A DNA stretch of 64,000 nt from Alisma plantago-aquatica (Eukaryota > Streptophyta > Magnoliopsida > Alismatales > Alismataceae), in contig OY856409.1 in assembly GCA_963693085.1 (NCBI GenBank), positions 1,167,559,749 to 1,167,623,748 of the forward strand. The letters are read 5' to 3'. How positions within the stretch are numbered: position 1 is the stretch's first letter; every line of letters begins with the position of its first letter. This document shows, piece after piece, positions 34,401 to 45,806 of this stretch. Below the pieces are notes generated by a model. It had not been told where the DNA came from and made no database searches. It was given only the letters and a program-made list of their open reading frames with translations. Position numbers and translations under genes: made by a program.

Positions 34401-37400
34401 TTCCCCTTTTTCCTCCAGCCAAGTGTCATTGTAGCACCTCCACCATGTGTGCAAGCCAATCTAGGCACGGCTCCCAACTGTGACTGATGGATCACGGTCA
34501 AAGATTGACCTAGACTGAGGATCAACAGTCATAGCGTACCATCTTCTTCCCCAACTCATGCATGTGCCCTTGGCCGGGCTTTCTCTCTCTCCTCTGATCA
34601 GGGCCCTAGTTAAGGGTTGACTATGGATCAAATAATGCGTTTTTTCTTCTTCTTGGTATATTCCTCCTACTCTACTCAATTTCATTTTTAAATTACTACA
34701 ACCTACAAAATATGATCCAATAGTCCATTTTGATCAGAAAAATCCAATGAATATTTTAAAATTGGTTTTAAACCTGGATTCTACATGTTTTTCCTTTGAT
34801 ATCCATAAAACTCAATCTTTTAAATATCTAAAATTATTTAGTGAAATAATCATGATGGTTAATCTCCAAATCCTAAATCTTTAAGTTTGATGATTATCTT
34901 TTAAGTTCAAAACCATTTTGGTATGACCTGACTAATGATGGGGATAAATCTTAGGTTTGTTGAATATTTCACCCTTAATCTCAAGATTGTGATTATAAAC
35001 CCAAAAGTTATGATTTATCTTGCTGATAGTTTCTAACTATAATTTTTGAGATCTTTATTTATGAGTGTATCAAATCTTATTATTTCCCCTCTCTAAAAAT
35101 TGTGACCACCTTGATCTTGACCCTTGGAATTCACCTTTGATGATGGTTTAAGGATTTAGTGCAGATTATTGATTAAGTGTGGACCGTCCTTCGATGTCGA
35201 TAATGATGATATTGAGCATGATTTTGGTCTTTAAAACTTGATGAAATGGAATCTTGGTTATTGATGAGATACCACACCTAAGAACAATAATGAGACTTGA
35301 CAACCCCTAATATGGTGACTAGAATATTAATGCATGCACAACCATTTTTTGTCATGATTAGAATGTAATCTACTTTTGACGCCCAAAGATATTATTACTC
35401 TAAATGTTGGTGAAGGATTGCTTATTATCCTCCTTGACTTATATATGATATTGGTTGCTTATATGATATTATTTAATCCCTATTCTTGGCATATAGTAAT
35501 TTTTTTACACCAGTGACTTCTTATGATACAAATGTTCTATTTTTTCAATTATAAGTATATTTTGAAAACTTTGAACATAAAATAAACTATAAATCCATTA
35601 TACATTGTCATCAAACTTTTACATGCAAAAAGACCCTCACCATTGGGTGTATCTAGGGTTTAATGCATGAGTATGAATAAACCCTCACCTTAGGGTGTTT
35701 AAAGGGCCTAATGTACACTAACACAAAAAGATCCACACCTATGGGTGCAATAAATGGATATAATGTGGAGGCAAAAAGACCCTCACCTTTGGGTGTAGAA
35801 AGGATTCGATACCTATATCCTTGAACATAGGCAGTAGAGGACAATAATGGTCATAAAAATGTATAATGGAAAGTTGAGATAAATTACATGTTGTTTTCTT
35901 TAAATAATTTCATTGAGTTAAATTTTTATTCTTCCTTTATTATATAAATGGTAAAAGTCTATTTTATTATGCAATTTTATTTATTTCATCGACAATGTAC
36001 ATGTACTTTTACATTGACTGCGTGTCATGAATTTCCCCCATCAGGAAAATAGGATGACTCATAAAGAAATGGTTAATATCTGCTTCCTCACTTGACTACT
36101 CTAATAACAAGGATAAGTTCACAAAAAACATCGGGTTGGTTTGTTTTTATAAATCATTTATTTTTTGGAAATTTTATTTATTTTCCATTAATGCTATTTG
36201 TGAGATTGTAGGCCACACAGAGACGGGGAATTCAATATTGGTTGATTTATATTTTAGCTTAGATTAAACTTGTTCTTTAACAAGTAAAATAAACACGTGT
36301 TATGAATACATCAAGGTTTGAACCATAGTTGATATAGTAATATCCCACACATGTATGTGGAAGAGCATAATAAATATTTAATGGATTGTTAGCAAAGAAA
36401 TTATTAATTATTAACATTGTCAAACTTTTTTTTATAGTTGTGGAGAATCCAGATATCAATCCAATGCAAAAATAATGAACCAAATTGGAGTGAAAATGAG
36501 AAAGTTATAGCACATTTAGTTTTCACTCAGAATTATCTTCGGTTGACAGTCGATGGTTTGGCAATCGAAGGTTTGGAAAGTGATATTTTGCCAAACCATG
36601 GTTGCCAACTGATGATTTGGCTTGTGCATCCACCCAACATAGTCAATCAAAATGACCATAAATTTGGTTATACTTATCAGAGTTTAACAAAACATATTTC
36701 ATTATATTTGTATATCAATCCTCTGCGTAATACTAGCCTTAAACCATAGAAAATACACATGAGAAGTCGAATTTCAAAATGATCTTTCAAGAAGAACACA
36801 AAGAACATGAGAAACCAATGATTCATTATAGATTCAACTTGGTAAGTAGTTTTTTTTATTGTTGGTCTTTCCTTCTCCTTGTGTTATCTTCATTGGAAGC
36901 TTATAATTCAGTAACTGGAAGTTTTCTTTGACCTTCCTTCTTCATCTTATACCTCTAGTAGGTTCCTTTTTGACATGTATACCCATCATTAAGTTGTTCT
37001 TTGGAGGTCTAGAACTTGATCGAAGACCAAAAGACTGAGATCTGAGTTTTCAAATTATTATATGAGATTAGTAAGCTAGAACACATACAAGTGAGTGAAA
37101 AATCACCTCTAAGCCTTGATTTTATACATATTAAGTCTGAGAATCATAAAATATGTGTATTGTTATATGTGGCGATTGTTGTATTAGATTTATTGAATCA
37201 AAATTTGAGTTTTCAATTAACTTATTATTTGCTTGATGTCTTTATAGATGAATTCAGCTCTATAATGATTTGTTGTGAGACAGTGGTGAATTATGTAGTT
37301 GAATCACATTGGATCCCCATGACGGAATACTAAATCATATTATGAATCTACGACCTATTCAATGCTTGTTTCCAATTAAATACTTATGAAGTTCAAGGAA

Positions 37401-37780
37401 TATTTTATTCTAGTAATTACTAGTATGCTCAGTTTATTAGTTAAATAATATTACTGTATTAATGCCAGTAATTTAGTTTAAGTTCAGTGTTCAAAGAGTG
37501 ATAATAGAATCCTAAGTATAGAATTAAGCTAAGAACCCAACTTTCTTTTTCACTTGGGTAGCACTGATGTGTGACTAGATACTACTCTTTGCTTGTGAAG
37601 TCATAAATAAGTTATGGACATTCACTGCCAATGTGAAATATAACCTATAGGGTCACACATATAGGATTATCTTGGAAGAGGAATTTATCCAAGAATGTTG
37701 TTTAGATTGATTACTAAAGGGTTTAGGACTCAATTAAACATTCAATCAATAGACTTGGCTCAGAATCATCAAATTCAAGT
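31481..37780. other. AT-rich interval, no gene recognised
   Basis: About 6.3 kb without a supported coding region. Seen inside it: a 49-bp minisatellite (35627-35822), an iterated TTTGGCAATCGAAGG-like motif cluster (36536-36625), and a decayed primer-site-like GGTTTGATACCA at 33025-33036 followed by TGTTAAGACC at 33045, possibly an LTR edge on the minus strand. Open frames of 60-100 codons show no motif and look random. It may be unrecognised LTR or host intergenic sequence. Confidence 0.5.
35627..35822. repeat. 49-bp minisatellite, four copies
   Basis: Units begin at 35627, 35676, 35725 and 35773 with AAAAAGACCCTCACCTTTGG-like starts followed by GTGT and a variable tail. Spacings are 49, 49 and 48 bp. 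Units diverge mostly in their second half. The open frame at 35653-35844 is its translation. Confidence 0.9.
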
Positions 37781-37859
37781 GTTGAACTAACTGATTAGAG
37801 TGTCAGATTGATTGAGAATGAAATTGACCGAGTTCTACAAAACTTGCACCACCAACTGA

Positions 37860-38160
37860 CCGGTTCACTGGGTGAACCGATCGGCTCATGGTCAGTGAGA
37901 TGACCGGTTCACTTTGGTGAACCGATCGGCTCATCTGGACCAACTGAGCAAGTGTTGGGTTTCTCAGTTTGTGAGAAAAGTTTCCCGTTTCACAAGTCCA
38001 ATTTTATTTGGACAAGAATTAATCTTCACATTAATTTGAAATGAAATAGGAAAGTCAACTGCAGACAAGTCTAAGAAGTAAAACGATCGATTCACTAGGT
38101 GAACCGATCGGCTCACCTGGCCAATCGACCGGTTCAGTTATGAACTAACCAGTTCGCCTG
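37860..38160. repeat. Array of ACCGGTTCAC/GTGAACCGATCGGC motifs
   Basis: At least four copies of a long imperfect palindrome built from ACCGGTTCACT and GGTGAACCGATCGGCTCA (about 37858, 37903, 38086, 38128). It ends about 80 bp before the TATA box at 38239. Confidence 0.8.
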
Positions 38161-38782
38161 CCACAGTGCAAATAGTTTGTGGAAAATCTGGACCCTTCTA
38201 CTCCCGCACATATTGGGAACCCGGACCCTACCCTCTACTATAAATAGAGGGGTACATGAGGCTTCTCAGAACACATAAATCAGAACATCCATTTCTCTGC
38301 AAAGTTGTTGTCCTATCTAGTTTTGGTAACCAAGAGAGCCCGAGCAAGTACCGCCTGAACAGGGAGGAGGCACAATGAGGGAAAGACAACTACATAATAG
38401 CAACTGGTTGTGGGGGAGTGTGTTGGTGACTAGTATGCTGACAGAAGGGGACAAATCCTTCTAGTCCATTCATTAGAATGACTAGAGTTCCTGATAGTCC
38501 ATGTTGATTATCTATAGAGGCGAGAGATTTCTTCTGCTTAGGAGGATGACCGTCAACCGCAGTCCAGGTCAAGACCAGGAGCTGCACAGACATCGTCGAA
38601 GACTAGGTGATTTAAGGTCGCACTAGCTATGAGGTATTGTCATTGAGAAAGCCTCAGGACCATGTATATCTCATTAGAACATCCTTCCCATTTCACAGTT
38701 GTTGATGCGATCTGCTAGTTGAGGGTTTGTGGTTAGATAAAACTTTGTTTCCGCTGCCTGTTTTGTCCCACAAAACCCAACA
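37953..38782 (+). repeat. Copia-type LTR (solo or 3' LTR of a lost element)
   Basis: Starts TGTTGGGTTT and ends AAACCCAACA, a perfect 10-bp terminal inverted repeat 830 bp apart. It holds a TATA box at 38239-38246 and a pyrimidine-rich leader. The right end abuts a gypsy Gag frame exactly (QF then VFVSQYF at 38783 on). No matching 5-bp duplication is seen on the left (GCAAG versus GTTCT), and the first half of that gag is not found to the left, so the left flank has been rearranged or the true start lies further left. Part of the motif array (37860-37935) also lies outside the proposed start. Confidence 0.55.
38239..38246 (+). promoter_or_regulatory. TATA box in the copia-type LTR
   Basis: TATAAATA in CTACTATAAATAGAGGGG, 286 bp inside the proposed LTR start. 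Confidence 0.65.
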
Positions 38783-39500
38783 GTTCTGATGTGTGTTTGT
38801 TAGTCAGTACTTTCCTTGAACATACCTGGATGAGAAGATATCCCCATTTGAGAGGATCCGATATGGATCCATGTTGATCAATGAAAATGAAGAGAATTTT
38901 ATGGAGCTTATGAGGTTCTATCCTCACATGGCAATTACAGATCAGGAGAGGATCCAACACTTTAAGAAGGGCTTGAGTGAGGAGTTGTTTACTCTAGTAG
39001 ATGCTTTGGAGAACCGTGAGCGGTTTGCTACATTTGTGGAGTCAGTTAGAAGGATATAGAGATCATTAGTTGAGAAGCATGAGAGTGCCAAAAATAGGCT
39101 GATACAATATCACAGACAGTCATTTGGAGGCTTCAAGAAGCTTAGATTCTCGGCACCGCCAACACCATAGAGGTCAAGTGGAGAGATGTAGTGGTCACCA
39201 AGTAGAGGTAGATGTCACAATATTCCACCAACAGGAGCCCACAATACAACATTGATGTTGGTGACAGGGCCGTCAAGGCCATGGTATGAGAGTAGGACGT
39301 GCTACAAGTGTGGCCAGGTTGGGCATACAAAGCTATACTACCCCATGAAAGATGATGAGGTGACCCAACAACTGAGGCAGAGTTAGCAGGGCTCACAGTG
39401 AGAGTAGTCAATAGTGGTGGAGGCCGAGGATGTGGATAAGCATTGTAGGTTGGTTCTTTTGGACAGGCTAGCAGAGGACGGGGACGATAACATGTAATGT
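38783..39500 (+). pseudogene. gag: RLG-4 Gag, C-terminal half with altered zinc knuckle
   Basis: Frame begins mid-domain: FVSQYFP, stop, TYLDEKISPFERIRYGSM. It continues as ENFMELMRFYPHMAITDQERI-QHFKKGLSEELFTLVDALENRERF-type sequence to 39059, then a stop and a basic/serine-rich part. The zinc knuckle near 39300-39345 reads CYKCGQVGHTKLYY: C-X2-C-X4-H-X4 with the last Cys replaced by Tyr. Stops at 39057 and elsewhere. Gag would bind genomic RNA through this knuckle; the missing ligand suggests loss of that function. Confidence 0.85.
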
Positions 39501-39589
39501 CTCTATTCTATGCAATGAGTAAGCCAGAACGAGTGGTCAACCCATGAGTAGTGACATGTCAGATGGAGTTATTTCATTATTATTTGTCT

Positions 39590-42500
39590 TCTTCTTGCTT
39601 TATATCTATTTTGGTTGACCCAGGTACGACACACTCTTTTGTCACTTGAGAAGTGATCTATAGTTGTTGTTTGCCTGTTAGTTGTAGACAAGATAGGCTT
39701 CTCTTAGAAACCCCGTTGGTTGGGACCACCGAGTTGCAGGAGGTGTGTCCTTCATGTGTCCTTTATTTTTCATGACATAGCATTCAAGTGGATCTCATAC
39801 CACTTGATATGTATGGATTCAATGTGATCCTTAGAATGGACACTTTAGAGAAGTATCATGTGGTCTTAGATTGTAGTTCCAAGGTGGCGATGTTCATATA
39901 TGGTGATGTGATGTGGATCTTCCAAGGAGATAGGAAGATTCTTTTGACGTGTCTGGTGCCAGCAATGGTGGAGGATAAGACGATGAGATAGGACTGCGAC
40001 GCATTTCTAGAACATGTGGTGGATGCTAAGGTGAGGAGTCCTAGTATCCAGGAGATGTCAGTGGTCTGTGAGTTCAATGACGTTTTTGTAGATGAGTTCC
40101 CAGGTGTTCCCCCACCCCGAGAGATTGACTTTGAGATCAACCTAGTCCTGGGTACACAATCGATAGCTCAGACATCGTATAGAATGGCTCCAGCTGAGAT
40201 GGCAAAGTTGAAGAAATAGTTGCAAGAGCTACTTGAGAAAAGTTTCATCAGACCGATCACATCCCAATGGGGTGCTCCTGTGTTGTTCCTAAAGAAGAAA
40301 TATGGATCCATGAGACAGTGTATAGACTATAGACAGTTGAACAAGGTGACAATAAAGAGCAAGTATCCCTTGTCGAGGATAGATGACTTGCTTGATTAGT
40401 TGCGTGGCACCATAGTATTTTCGAAGAAAGACCTAAGATCGGGTTATCACTATTTGCGGATTAAGGTGGATGACATACCTAAGTCAACTTTTAGGACTCA
40501 GTATGGTCATTATGAGTTTGTGGTGGTGTTCATTGATGATATCTTGATATACTCTAGAGACAGTCATCATCATGAACATCATCTTCGCCAGCATTGATCA
40601 TGTTGAGACAACATCAATTATACGCCAAGTTCAACAAGTGCAAGATTTGGCTGAAGGAGGTGTCCTTCCTAGGACACATGATATCTACCGAGGGTATTTG
40701 TGTGGACCTCAAGAAGGTTGAATCTGTGCTAGAGTGGGAACAACTGAATATGCCAATAGAAGTGTGTAGCTTTTTGGGTTTGGCAGGCTATTATAGGAGA
40801 TTCATTAAGAACTTCAGCTCAGTGGTGTTACCCCTAAAGAAGCTGATGAGGAAAGATGTGCCATTTGTCTGGGATGACAGATGCCAGTGTGCCTTTCATT
40901 CATTGAAGGAGAAGTTGACAAGTGCACCAATGCTAGTTTACCTGAGCAAGGAAAATGATACATAGTTTTTTGTGATGCGTCAAGGAATGGTTTGGGTTGT
41001 GTGATGATGCAGGATAAGAATGTGATCTCCTATGCATCATGACAATTGAAGAAGCACGAGGTGAACTACCCAACCCATGATTTGGAGTTAGTTGTTGTGG
41101 TTCATGCCTTTAAGATATGGAGATACTACCTTTATGATAAGAAGTGTCAAATCTTCACAGATCAGAAGAACTTGAAATACATCTTTTCATAGCAGGAGTT
41201 GAACATGCAACAAAGATGTTGGATGGAGTTAATCAAGGATTATGATTGTACCATTGATCATCATCCAGGGAAGGTGAACGTCGTGGAAGATGTGTTGAGT
41301 AGAAAGTCTTCTTCATCATCATTTGTACAGAAGGCACAATTGTGTTCCTTGGTGTTCCATAAGAGAGACATGTTGGTCTCCTTGCATCAAATGAATGTGA
41401 ATCTAGAAGTTTATCTATTAGATGGATTGTTGGCACAGTTGCAAGTGAAGCCTACATTCAGGCAGCAAATCAGAGAGGCACATCAGAGTGATCCTGTGAT
41501 ACAACATATATGATTAGAGTTTGGCAGTGAGAAGCATGATGGTTTTCACAAGGCAGAGGATGGAACAATGTGTTACCACAACAAAGTTGTAGTTCCTGAT
41601 GCTGATGAGTTGAGGAAGATGGTTTTGGAAGATGCCCACTCTTCGACGCTATGCACCCAGGTAGCACCAATATGTACCATAACCTTAAATATTTATATTG
41701 GTGACCTGGATTGAAGTGTAATGTGAGTGAGTTCATGGCCAAGTGCACAGTTTGTCAACAAGTCAAAGTGGAGCATCAAAAGCCTGCAGGGACTTTGCAA
41801 TCGTTGCCTATACTGTAGTGGAAATGGAATCGTGTTATGATGGACTTTGTGGTTGGTCTTCCAAGGATAGCCAAAGGCCATGATTCCATTTGGGTGATCG
41901 TAGGTTGACCAAGTCAGCACATTTCCTTCATGTCAAGATAACATATACAACAGTGAAGCCCACTCAAATATATGTTGATGAGATTTTCCGCTTGCATGGT
42001 GTTCCAGCTACTATCGTGTCAGACAAAGGTACTCAGTTTACAAGTCACTTTTTGGAGCATTTGAACATAGATTTGGGAATGCAATTAAGGTTTAATACTG
42101 CCTTCCACCCACAGACAGATGGTCAATCTGAGAGGACCATACAAACCTTGGAGGATCTATTGAGAGCTTGCATCTTATAGTTTTTGGGTAGTTGGGATGT
42201 GCACCTCAACTTGATAGAGTTTGCTAATAATAATAGTTATTAGAGGAGCATCGACATGGCACCGTATGAGGCATTGTATGGGAGATGTTGCAGGTCTCCT
42301 TTATGCTAGTATAAGACAGAAAAATATCAACTTCTTGGTCCTGAGCTTGTACAACAGACGACAGAGAAGATCAAAGTGATTCAACAATAATTGAAGGAAA
42401 CACAAGACAAACAGAAGTCATATGTAGATAACTAACATAGACCCTTGGAGTTCCAAGTGGGAGACAAAGTGTACCTCAAAGTCTCTCCTTGGAAGGGTGT

Positions 42501-42875
42501 TTTGAGGTTTGGGAAGAAGGGTAAGTTGACTCCCAGGTATATGGGACCTTAACCTATGGTGGCACGTGTTGGGAGGGTGGCTTATAAGTTGTATTTTCCA
42601 CCTGAGTTGCACAAGTTGCACTTAGTGTTCCATGTGTCCATGTTGAGGAAGTGTCGTCCTGATACCAAGTAGTACTTGAACCAGTGGAGGTTGAGTTGGA
42701 AGAAGATATGTCATATGCTGAAGGACCTGTGTTGATCCTTGATAGAAGAGTGAAGAAGTTGAATAAGAAGGATATAATGCTAGTGAAGGTTATATGGAAT
42801 CACCATGGAATTGAGGAAGCCATGTGGGATCTTTAGGAAGAGATGCATATGAAGTACCCATCTCTTTTCGCTTAG
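39590..42875 (+). pseudogene. pol: RLG-4 Pol: protease, reverse transcriptase, RNase H, integrase, chromodomain-like tail
   Basis: Protease: ILVDPGTTHSFVT (D-P-G for the usual D-S/T-G), then [21 protein letters not shown] (39780-39850). Reverse transcriptase: [25 protein letters not shown], stop, [48 protein letters not shown] and [11 protein letters not shown]. The stretch between EFVV and VFIDD, normally about 29 residues, is missing at about 40520. RNase H: GLAGYYRRFIKNFSS to about 41330 with frame changes and NVVEDVLSRKS. Integrase: zinc domain about 41595-41770, core 41890-42180 with VPATIVSDKGTQFTS and FHPQTDGQSERTIQTLEDLL. Tail: DIMLVKVIWNHHGIEEAMWD to KYPSLFA, stop 42873-42875. At least ten stops. 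Confidence 0.92.
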
Positions 42876-42913
42876 GGTTTTGGGGGCAAAATCCTTGTTA
42901 AGGGCCTATGGCT
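42876..42913 (+). other. RLG-4 end of internal region before the 3' LTR
   Basis: GGGTTTTGGGGGCAAAATCC then TTGTTAAGGGCCTATGGCT, equivalent to the G-rich, self-complementary block before the RLG-1 3' LTR. It is the probable polypurine region. Confidence 0.5.
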
Positions 42914-43189
42914 TGTAAGACCCTTGACATGTGTTTTGGGATAACCCTATTTTTTGGATTGGTTAAGAGTTTAGAACCTTGATCTAATCCTTTGAGATGC
43001 TTTTTGATCTTTTGGAGAGCTTAAGTTTCTAGTTTGAGCTTGTTTGGATGATATTTGTGCTTTATGTACTTGTCTTGGGTCAAATTGCAATTTACCCACT
43101 TGAGAGGGTTATCTTGCAATTGCCACATATTGTATGTACCTTCTCTTCCTTGGAATCATGAGAGAGTATGTGATTCTATGGGGTGCCTT

Positions 43190-43560
43190 GGTTGAGACTT
43201 GGTTAAGTGGCGACATCACTAGAGTGATTAGAGTTTCTTGGGTTTGCTTGGTTTTGACCTTGATATGCTTTGTTGAGTGCCTTGACCCTTGTCTCGACCT
43301 TGAGGGGGTGCCTTGTGAGTGTCTCAACTGAGACACCTTCTCTAGGTGGTTTTGTCTCAACCATGATGTTCTTGGTGAGTCTTGGGTCGAGACAGTTGTC
43401 TTCTTGTGAATTGTCTCGACCTAGTATGTTGGTGATCTTTTTGTCTTAATTGGGTAGTGCTTTGGTGCTTTTGTTTCGACCTCCTTGAGGTGTTGCAACC
43501 AACACCAAGTGTTGGGGAGTGAAGTGGTTGAGACCCAACATTGGTTGTATCACCATCTCG
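43190..43560. repeat. Iterated GTCTCGACC/GGTTGAGAC words in the RLG-4 LTR
   Basis: Roughly ten loosely spaced copies of GTCTCGACC, TTGTCTCAAC, GGTTGAGAC and similar on both strands, ending about 110 bp before the TATA box at 43671. Open frames across it are not genes. Confidence 0.7.
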
Positions 43561-43670
43561 TGCATGCATGGTTTAAGTGGTTGCATGTGTGTTTCTTTTA
43601 TGGATAAGTCTCCCTTTGGTGCCTTTAGGTGTTGACACCTCATCTCCACTCTCCTTCTCTCCTCCTCAAG

Positions 43671-43679
43671 TATATAAAT
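43671..43679 (+). promoter_or_regulatory. TATA box in the RLG-4 3' LTR
   Basis: TATATAAAT followed by CCTCTCCTCTCTATGC, a typical plant core promoter layout. Confidence 0.6.
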
Positions 43680-44679
43680 CCTCTCCTCTCTATGCAAGTG
43701 AACCTTTAGACCTTCATTCTTCCTCCCTCTCTTTTTCTTGTCCTTAGATCTTGGTGGATAAAGGAAAGCTGATCCTTGGAGTTGGTGGAGCAAGGAAAGT
43801 CGATCCTTAGAGCTTTGGTGACCAAGATCCCTTGCATGTGGTGACTTTAGGACATCTTCAACCTTGGTAAGTGTTTGCCTTTATTTGGTGACATTTTCCT
43901 TTGATCTTATATCCCATCTTCTTCTCTTTTCTTGGTCCTAGACCATGTATCATCCATGGTGGTCGTTTTAGAGAGAAACTCCTTATCACAAGGGTCATAG
44001 TCCATGTTTTGATAAGATAGTACCCAAGTGAGAGGAAGTTTTTTCTCTTTCTTATTTCTTCTTTTGGTTCGGCCTAGGGTTCTCTTACCCTCTTTTCTTG
44101 AGCAACCTTTTTATGTTGGTACCTTCTTCTTTCTAAGGTGATCTTGTGGCCAAAAGTGGAGCCTTTAGTGGAGCTTCATCCTCCCTTGGTGATCGTGTGC
44201 TTGGAACTTGTGATCCTTGGAGTTGATCTTCCTTAAGGCAGGTTATATAACACTCTAGCCTCTCTATTTGCACTTCTCCTTACATGCATGTTGTTGTTTC
44301 TCTCTCTAAAACATTCCCTTAGCATGCTAGTAGTGTTGGCTAAATGGACATCATCAAAATCCCTTTGTTTTGAAAATGACAAACATTTCATTCTTGTGGA
44401 TCTAACGTGTTACTTGAGTATTTCAGGAATAAGGTGGATGATAAAGTTTTGGAAGATCTATATGCTCAAAATGCTTTAATTTCATGATTGTAATCAAATG
44501 TAAAAACTTGTACAAGTATATAATGTACACGTACTTAGATATCATGTAAATCAAGTGTTTAGATCTTCCCTAGCCATTCACAACACTTAGATGGGTCATC
44601 CCCTATAATAGTGTCACACCGGCACACTCATACACACACTTAGTATTCATCCAGAACTACCAAATTAGAGATACTCTTG

Positions 44680-44910
44680 GTCGAACTCTTTGTCGACCGA
44701 GACAAGATCGTTCGAACAACTTCTCGACTGAGAGTCTCCCAGGTTATTTCTTCTAATAGGTTCTATAGCCGTTAGACACAGCAGACAAGGTAGTTGGGAG
44801 TTGGAATCGAACGTCATATACACTTGCTCCAAACCATCCCTCGGTCGATAAAATCTTTGACCGACAGACTCTCAGTCGACAAACTTCTCAACTGAGATTA
44901 TCTCTGGCTG
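44680..44910. repeat. TCGGTCGA/TCGACCGA motif array in the SIRE-type LTR
   Basis: Copies of GGTCGAACTCTTTGTCGACC, CTTCTCGACTGAGAG, CGGTCGATAAAATCTTTGACCG and similar imperfect palindromes. It lies about 125-355 bp upstream of the TATA box at 45034 and recurs in the minus-strand LTR at 61350-61650 and inside this element at 47719-47856. Confidence 0.8.
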
Positions 44911-45033
44911 CACTTTTCAGAATTAATAAACTAGTCGTTGTTAAAGCAATTAGTGGACACCTAACGGCTAGTTAAGCACTAAGAACCCCCTAGAAAGTGT
45001 CTAGAACGTCCCTAAGCATTAGTAGGCCATTCC

Positions 45034-45041
45034 TATAAATA
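45034..45041 (+). promoter_or_regulatory. TATA box in the SIRE-type 5' LTR
   Basis: TATAAATA in TTCCTATAAATAGGACATGC, about 700 bp into the LTR. Confidence 0.7.
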
Positions 45042-45759
45042 GGACATGCCTTAGGACACCTAAACTCACTTGAGTACACATACTTGCAATTGAGAATCAA
45101 TCCTTGTGAGCAATTGAGCAACTTCAACACTTTCAAATCATTTCCATTGCTGGCATTTCGTGTCCTATAGGCTAGAATCTCCTACCCACTATACTTCCAC
45201 TTCCATACACATTGGATAAGAGATCAAAACGCTTGATATAGGATTCAAGCTTTGTGCTTAAGTGGTAATTGTAATTTCCTTTTTCCTTTCTTGTTCTTTC
45301 TTATTGCTTTGTACTCTCCTTGCTACTCCTAGGTTGGAGGCTGCGGTGTGAAGAGGGTGAAATCTTCTCAGGTGGAGAAGGAGGACTTTGAACTACTTCT
45401 AGAAGGTCTCAACGGGAAGCTACTTCAAGGAAGGCTATTTCAAGGGGGAGCTTGAAGTTACTTCAAGTGAAGGATGCTTCAAGGTTGGTGAGATGACTTC
45501 AGGTGAAGGCTGTCCAAAGGGTTTGGGAAGGTATTTGTAATTTTGTGTAACATCCTTGAGAAGGTAATAAAATTCAAATACTTTCAAATCCCAATTGGAA
45601 ACAATTGGGTAGTGGACTGACTCCCTTAGTTTTTGCTAAGGGTGGAACCACTCTAAATCCTTGTCTCCTTCTTCAACATCTTTGTGGTTGTTTGTTGGTT
45701 GAATAATTTTTCTAATTAACCATAAAACCCTATTCACCCCCCCTCTAGTGTTTTTCAAT

Positions 45760-45771
45760 TGGTATCAGAGC
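45760..45771 (+). other. Primer binding site of the SIRE-type element (initiator Met tRNA)
   Basis: TGGTATCAGAGC, perfect complement of tRNA-iMet, 2 bp after the LTR end. Confidence 0.95.
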
Positions 45772-45806
45772 AGGCTTCAAGGAACTCTAACAAAGTCTTA
45801 AAGAAA

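Larger units (their letters stand above)
38783..44333 (+). mobile_element. RLG-4: Del-type gypsy element, 5' part missing, 3' LTR interrupted
   Basis: Plus-strand gag (second half), protease, reverse transcriptase, RNase H, integrase and chromodomain-like tail, then a 3' LTR from 42914 (TGTAAGACCC). The left side is cut by the copia-type LTR ending at 38782, and the 3' LTR by the SIRE-type element at 44334. No 5' LTR is found. Protein blocks are closely related to RLG-2 (for example [12 protein letters not shown] and [17 protein letters not shown]). Confidence 0.88.
42914..44333 (+). repeat. RLG-4 3' LTR, first part only
   Basis: Starts TGTAAGACCCTTGACATG, similar to the RLG-2 LTR start TGTAAGAACCCTGACC. 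It contains many GTCTCGACC/TTGAGACA words (about 43190-43560), a TATA box at 43671 and a pyrimidine-rich leader. It ends where the SIRE-type LTR begins (TGTTGGC at 44334). The rest of this LTR was not found on the far side of the SIRE element. Confidence 0.75.
44334..45757 (+). repeat. 5' LTR of the SIRE-type element
   Basis: TGTTGGC...TTTTTCA, 1424 bp, inserted in the RLG-4 LTR (flank AGTAG). The end CCCCCCCTCTAGTGTTTTTCA is directly followed by the primer site. It is related to the LTR at 60373-62030 on the other strand through TGTTGGC, GGAACCACTCTAAAT and CTCTAG near the end. TATA box at 45034. Confidence 0.88.

Noticed and set aside
36438..37333. Open frames of 80-103 codons in the AT-rich interval
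   Set aside because: No motif, no homologous copy in the window, length within chance for AT-rich DNA with few TAA/TAG clusters.
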